The translations under genes were made by a program, and so were the position numbers. From positions 1-11,021 of the forward strand of contig DAOUWH010000026.1 in NCBI GenBank assembly GCA_030667205.1: 11,021 bases of DNA, written 5' to 3'. Source of the DNA: Nitrospirota bacterium (lineage in GTDB: Bacteria; Nitrospirota; Thermodesulfovibrionia; Thermodesulfovibrionales; JdFR-86). Positions 8,522-11,021 of the stretch are shown piece by piece. The stretch's first letter is position 1, and each line of letters opens with the position of its first letter. Under the pieces are notes generated by a model that ran no database searches, was not told the origin of the DNA, and worked only from the letters and a program-made list of their open reading frames with translations.

Positions 8522-9550
8522 GTGAAAGAGGCGCTCCTGTACAAGAAGCTCAAGGGCAACCGGGTGCATTGCGCGCTCTGCGCGCACAGGTGTATCATAG
8601 AGCCGGGCCAGAGGGGGATATGCGCCGTGCGGGAGAACCGCGGGGGCACCCTATATACGCTTGTCTACAACAAGATCATATCCAGAAACGTCGACCCCAT
8701 AGAGAAAAAACCCCTGTTTCATTTCCTGCCGGGCTCGAAATCTCTCTCGATAGCCACGGTGGGCTGCAACTTCCGCTGCGAGCACTGCCAGAACTACGAG
8801 ATATCGCAGTACCCGATTGAGAGGCCGGAGGTCATGATCCCGGGTGATGACACCACGCCCGAGGAAGTCGTCGAGGCCGCCCTCAAAAGCGGTTCCGAGA
8901 GTATCTCCTATACCTACACCGAACCCACGATATTCCTTGAACTCGCCCTCGATTGCGCGAAGCTGGCCCACTCAAAGGGCATAAAGAACGTATTCGTAAG
9001 CAACGGCTTCATGACGCCCGAGAGCGTGAGGCTCATAGCACCGTACCTTGACGCAAACAACATCGACCTCAAGGGCGATGCCGGGTTTTACAAAAATATA
9101 TGCTCGGCGCGCCTTGAACCCGTCAAAAAGACCATCCGGCTCATGAAGGAGCTCGGCGTATGGGTCGAGTGCACCACGCTCATCATCCCGGGCCACAACG
9201 ACTCCGACGCCGTGCTTAAGGACATCGCCGGGTTCCTGGCCTCGGTGGACCCGGGGATACCCTGGCACGTCTCCCAGTTTTATCCCACCTACAAGATGCT
9301 GGACAGGCCGCGTACGCCCGTAAAGACCCTCAGGCACGCAAGAGAGCTCGGGCTTGAGGCGGGCTTAAGGTATGTTTACGAGGGGAACGTCCCGGGCGAG
9401 GGAGGCGAGAACACATACTGCCCCTCCTGCAACGAACTGCTGATTGAGAGGTTCGGCTACAGGATTGACAGCTACAGGCTCAGCAACGGGGCCTGCCAGG
9501 GCTGCGGCACCCCCCTCGATGGTGTCTGGAGCACCAAGAAACAGTCCTGA
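8522..9550 (+). CDS. amrS: AmmeMemoRadiSam system radical SAM enzyme
   Basis: 342 residues from GTG 8522. N-terminal cysteines C17, C20, C24 and C34 (HCALCAHRC, GICAVREN) precede the radical SAM motif CNFRCEHC (C82, C86, C89), which should bind the [4Fe-4S] cluster that cleaves S-adenosylmethionine. The conserved DPIEKKPLFHFLPG and SIATVGCNF precede it. The C-terminus has a further CPSC (300-303) and CQGC (325-328), which look like a zinc or auxiliary-cluster ribbon. Members are often misnamed pyruvate formate-lyase activating enzymes. The family name comes from co-occurrence with AMMECR1 and Memo proteins, which are not in this window, and I do not assign a reaction. The N-terminus MKEALLYKKL agrees with homologues, so the GTG is right although no Shine-Dalgarno precedes it. 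Transcription probably starts at the codon itself. Confidence 0.92.
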   Translation: MKEALLYKKLKGNRVHCALCAHRCIIEPGQRGICAVRENRGGTLYTLVYNKIISRNVDPIEKKPLFHFLPGSKSLSIATVGCNFRCEHCQNYEISQYPIERPEVMIPGDDTTPEEVVEAALKSGSESISYTYTEPTIFLELALDCAKLAHSKGIKNVFVSNGFMTPESVRLIAPYLDANNIDLKGDAGFYKNICSARLEPVKKTIRLMKELGVWVECTTLIIPGHNDSDAVLKDIAGFLASVDPGIPWHVSQFYPTYKMLDRPRTPVKTLRHARELGLEAGLRYVYEGNVPGEGGENTYCPSCNELLIERFGYRIDSYRLSNGACQGCGTPLDGVWSTKKQS

Positions 9551-9846
9551 CCATTCCTGAACGTCGTTCTCGCACTCAGCGGCATGGCAGCCCCTTACGT
9601 CATGTCCGCTTCTGAGAGGCAACTTGCAAAGGACAGTTGCATAAAGAGGCTCAACGGCAGTACAATCAAGTATAGACCTGCTGGGATGGTTGAGGGGGGC
9701 ATTATCTAACAGGATTACAATTACAACTTTAGGCTTGTAGACATGACATATGCATTACCCTTATCCTATTATGCTCAGTAGTTTTTTAGCTTTTAGTAAG
9801 GGTTGAAGGCTGAAACCAACGACTTTTGGGTAGTCAAGGTAGGGTA
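9551..9846. other. Intergenic gap between amrS and the XRE regulator
   Basis: No convincing gene. The first half is GC-rich and continues the amrS frame open after its TGA as far as TAA 9707-9709. An ATG at 9584 in that frame would give 41 residues, but it has no ribosome site and resembles nothing I recognise. From about 9700 the sequence becomes AT-rich and holds the XRE promoter. A run of six T (9782-9787) lacks a clear stem before it, so I do not call a terminator for amrS. Confidence 0.6.
9743..9772 (+). promoter_or_regulatory. Candidate sigma70-type promoter for the XRE regulator
   Basis: ATGACA (9743-9748, five of six), 18-base spacer, TATTAT (9767-9772, five of six). It predicts a start near 9779 and a leader of roughly 68 bases before ATG 9847. 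XRE regulators often control their own promoters, but no clear operator repeat is visible here. Confidence 0.55.
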
Positions 9847-10227
9847 ATGAAGGCCGTTAAAGACACCAGATACATTGGGTCCCTTATAAGGGACATGCGG
9901 AAAGCCGCCGGAATGTCCCAGATGAGACTTGCCGAAAAAATCGGCGTATCCTACCAGCAGATCCAGAAATACGAAAAAGGCTCAAGCCAGCTCAACATCT
10001 CCAGGTTGCTGCAGATAGCCGAGGCCTTCGGCGTCCCGGCAGGCACTTTTCTCAACGACAGCGGCAGGGCAGCAGAGGTCTCACAGATGAAGCCTCCGTT
10101 CTCTTCGCTCTCCGACGACGAAGCCAAGTTGGTGATGCTCTTCAGAAGGCTCAAGAGAAAGAAGCTCAAGGACGGCTTCATTGATATGCTGAAGGACATC
10201 GTAAGGCTGTCCGAATCGTCCCGCTAA
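9847..10227 (+). CDS. XRE-family helix-turn-helix transcriptional regulator
   Basis: 126 residues from ATG 9847, preceded by AAGG at seven bases. An alternative TTG at 9826 would add seven residues (MGSQGRV) but has no ribosome site. Residues about 9-69 form a Cro/C1-type HTH: YIGSLIRDMRKAAGMSQMRLAEKIGVSYQQIQKYEKGSSQLNISRL in outline, with helix 2 at SQMRLAEKIG, the recognition helix at SYQQIQKYEKG, and LLQIAEAFGV following. The remaining C-terminal part (about 70-126) ends in a basic, helical stretch (LFRRLKRKKLKDGF) that may dimerise or respond to a signal. Targets are unknown. Single-domain regulators like this occur on chromosomes and in prophages alike, and no phage genes are near. It converges on tsaB. 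Confidence 0.9.
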   Translation: MKAVKDTRYIGSLIRDMRKAAGMSQMRLAEKIGVSYQQIQKYEKGSSQLNISRLLQIAEAFGVPAGTFLNDSGRAAEVSQMKPPFSSLSDDEAKLVMLFRRLKRKKLKDGFIDMLKDIVRLSESSR

Positions 10228-10300
10228 AGGGCGCCCTCGTTATCAGCGCATCCCCGACATACGCCTCCTGCGTCAGGACTATGCCCTGCCCTCTCAGGGC
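10228..10300 (+). terminator. Possible weak terminator region between the XRE gene and tsaB
   Basis: A perfect palindrome AGGGCGCCCT (10228-10237) follows the XRE stop directly. A second hairpin, GCCCTG (10283-10288) with CAGGGC (10295-10300) around CCCTCT, is followed on the plus strand by TTCTT. The second overlaps the tsaB stop codon (10296-10294). Neither has a strong T-tract. They may serve as weak transcript ends for the convergent pair. Confidence 0.35.
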
Positions 10301-10983
10301 TTCTTAAGCTCTGCTTCGGACTTCCTGATATAAAACGGGGCCAGCGCCACGGGGTCTTTAAACTCGCCCCGCAAAGCCATTGCCAGGCCCAGCTCCGCCG
10401 AGGCCGCCGGAGACGGCGCCATAAGGTGCGGCGGGGCAAACAGAGCCCTATCGCCAAGGGCAGCGGTAAATACTTCTCTGTAAAGCCCGACCGCCTCTCC
10501 AAGGAGCACCACCTTTTCGTGCTCCTTAAGCGCAAGGGCCAGGGCCTCCGGCCTTATCGATGCCTCGTCCATAAGGCGGACTATCCCGTCGGCGTTCGTC
10601 CTGAAAATTCCCGCGTAGACCTCTTTCTTCCTCGCATCGAGCATCGGGCATACCGGGCAGGGAAAGTCCGGGAAGTTCCACGCAAGGGCCTCAAGGGTGG
10701 GCACCGCAACGACCGGAAGCCCCGTGGAATAGGCAAGGCCCTTTACGGTGCTCAGGCCTATCCTCAACCCCGTGAACGAGCCGGGGCCGGTGGTAACACA
10801 AAGGGCGTCGATGTCGCCAAGGCCGAGTGAGGCCCTTTTTAAGGCATCGTCTATCTCGGGCATGAGTTTGCCGGAATGTCCGGCCTTCACGCTTGCCCTG
10901 ACCTCGACGAGAAGACCTTTGACATCGTCCATAACGGCCACGCCGCCGAGCATCGTGGATGTCTCTATCGCGAGTATCTTCAT
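10294..10983 (-). CDS. tsaB: tRNA threonylcarbamoyladenosine biosynthesis protein TsaB
   Basis: Non-catalytic ASKHA-fold partner of TsaD in the TsaB-TsaD-TsaE complex, which transfers threonylcarbamoyl to A37 of ANN-decoding tRNAs in the cytoplasm (formerly YeaZ). 229 residues, normal for the family. Visible: KILAIETST (2-10, first strand and phosphate loop of the fold), the hallmark TTGPGSFTGLRIG (64-76), PVVAVPTLEALA, PMLDARKKEVYAGIF, and the C-terminal PFYIRKSEAE. ATG 10983 is preceded by GGAAAGAG close by, a modest ribosome site. Only 38 bases of upstream sequence remain in the window, so its promoter or operon partner cannot be judged. It converges on the XRE gene. Confidence 0.96.
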   Translation of the reverse strand: MKILAIETSTMLGGVAVMDDVKGLLVEVRASVKAGHSGKLMPEIDDALKRASLGLGDIDALCVTTGPGSFTGLRIGLSTVKGLAYSTGLPVVAVPTLEALAWNFPDFPCPVCPMLDARKKEVYAGIFRTNADGIVRLMDEASIRPEALALALKEHEKVVLLGEAVGLYREVFTAALGDRALFAPPHLMAPSPAASAELGLAMALRGEFKDPVALAPFYIRKSEAELKKP

Positions 10984-11021
10984 TTTCTCTTTCCGCCCGA
11001 CAATACTATCACAGATACGGC

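Noticed and set aside
9365..9622. 85-codon minus-strand open frame at the end of amrS
   Set aside because: Mostly antisense to the conserved C-terminal cysteine motifs of amrS, with no start signal.
10224..10535. 103-codon minus-strand open frame overlapping tsaB
   Set aside because: Out of frame with tsaB, which has all family motifs. Arg/Pro/Trp-rich composition is typical of a shadow.

Overview
The window reads as a stretch of bacterial chromosome carrying mostly conserved housekeeping genes. Base composition is moderately high in GC, with synonymous positions rich in G and C. The gene mix is GatA/GatB, ValRS with NadC, a receiver protein with a duplicated C-terminal helical motif, a radical SAM enzyme of the AmmeMemoRadiSam family, a FmdB-type zinc ribbon and TsaB. 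It suggests a Gram-negative, probably anaerobic or sediment bacterium of the deltaproteobacterial (Desulfobacterota-like) or Nitrospirota type. That placement is an inference from gene content only. There are no tRNA or rRNA genes, insertion sequences, CRISPR arrays or phage genes.

Left part (1-3538): the 5' part of a class A penicillin-binding protein gene (mrcA-like, minus strand, running off the left edge) is divergent from a gatA-gatB pair on the plus strand. Each arm has a good sigma70-type promoter in the 186-base gap. gatC is not next to gatA. The gatA and gatB starts both need correction: gatA most likely starts at TTG 612, because the upstream TTG 564 lies inside the promoter. gatB most likely starts at a CTG that overlaps the gatA stop codon (CTGA). 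Inside gatB, about 200 bases drop to roughly one third GC and coincide with an approximately 20-residue insertion in the C-terminal linker.

Middle part (3531-8432, minus strand), in transcription order: fmdB-like zinc ribbon (58 residues), a receiver-domain protein with an acidic repetitive linker, valS and nadC. valS and nadC are separated by one base and form an operon. nadC converges on gatB with an 8-base overlap. A strong GC-rich hairpin lies between the receiver gene and valS. The receiver gene has its own promoter, placed so close to the ATG that the mRNA is predicted to be essentially leaderless.

Right part (8433-11021): an AmmeMemoRadiSam-type radical SAM gene (amrS) is divergent from fmdB across an 89-base gap with overlapping promoters and a 12-base palindrome. 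Its extended -10 box is six bases from the GTG, so it too is predicted to be leaderless. An AT-richer gap then leads to a small XRE-family regulator on the plus strand, which converges on tsaB (t6A37 tRNA modification) on the minus strand.

The common theme is translation: tRNA-dependent amidation (GatAB), tRNA charging (ValS) and tRNA modification (TsaB), with NAD synthesis and cell-wall synthesis beside them. I see no convincing new multi-gene system. The points worth a second look are the gatB start, the gatB low-GC insertion, the two leaderless-type promoters, and the small zinc-ribbon gene divergent from amrS.
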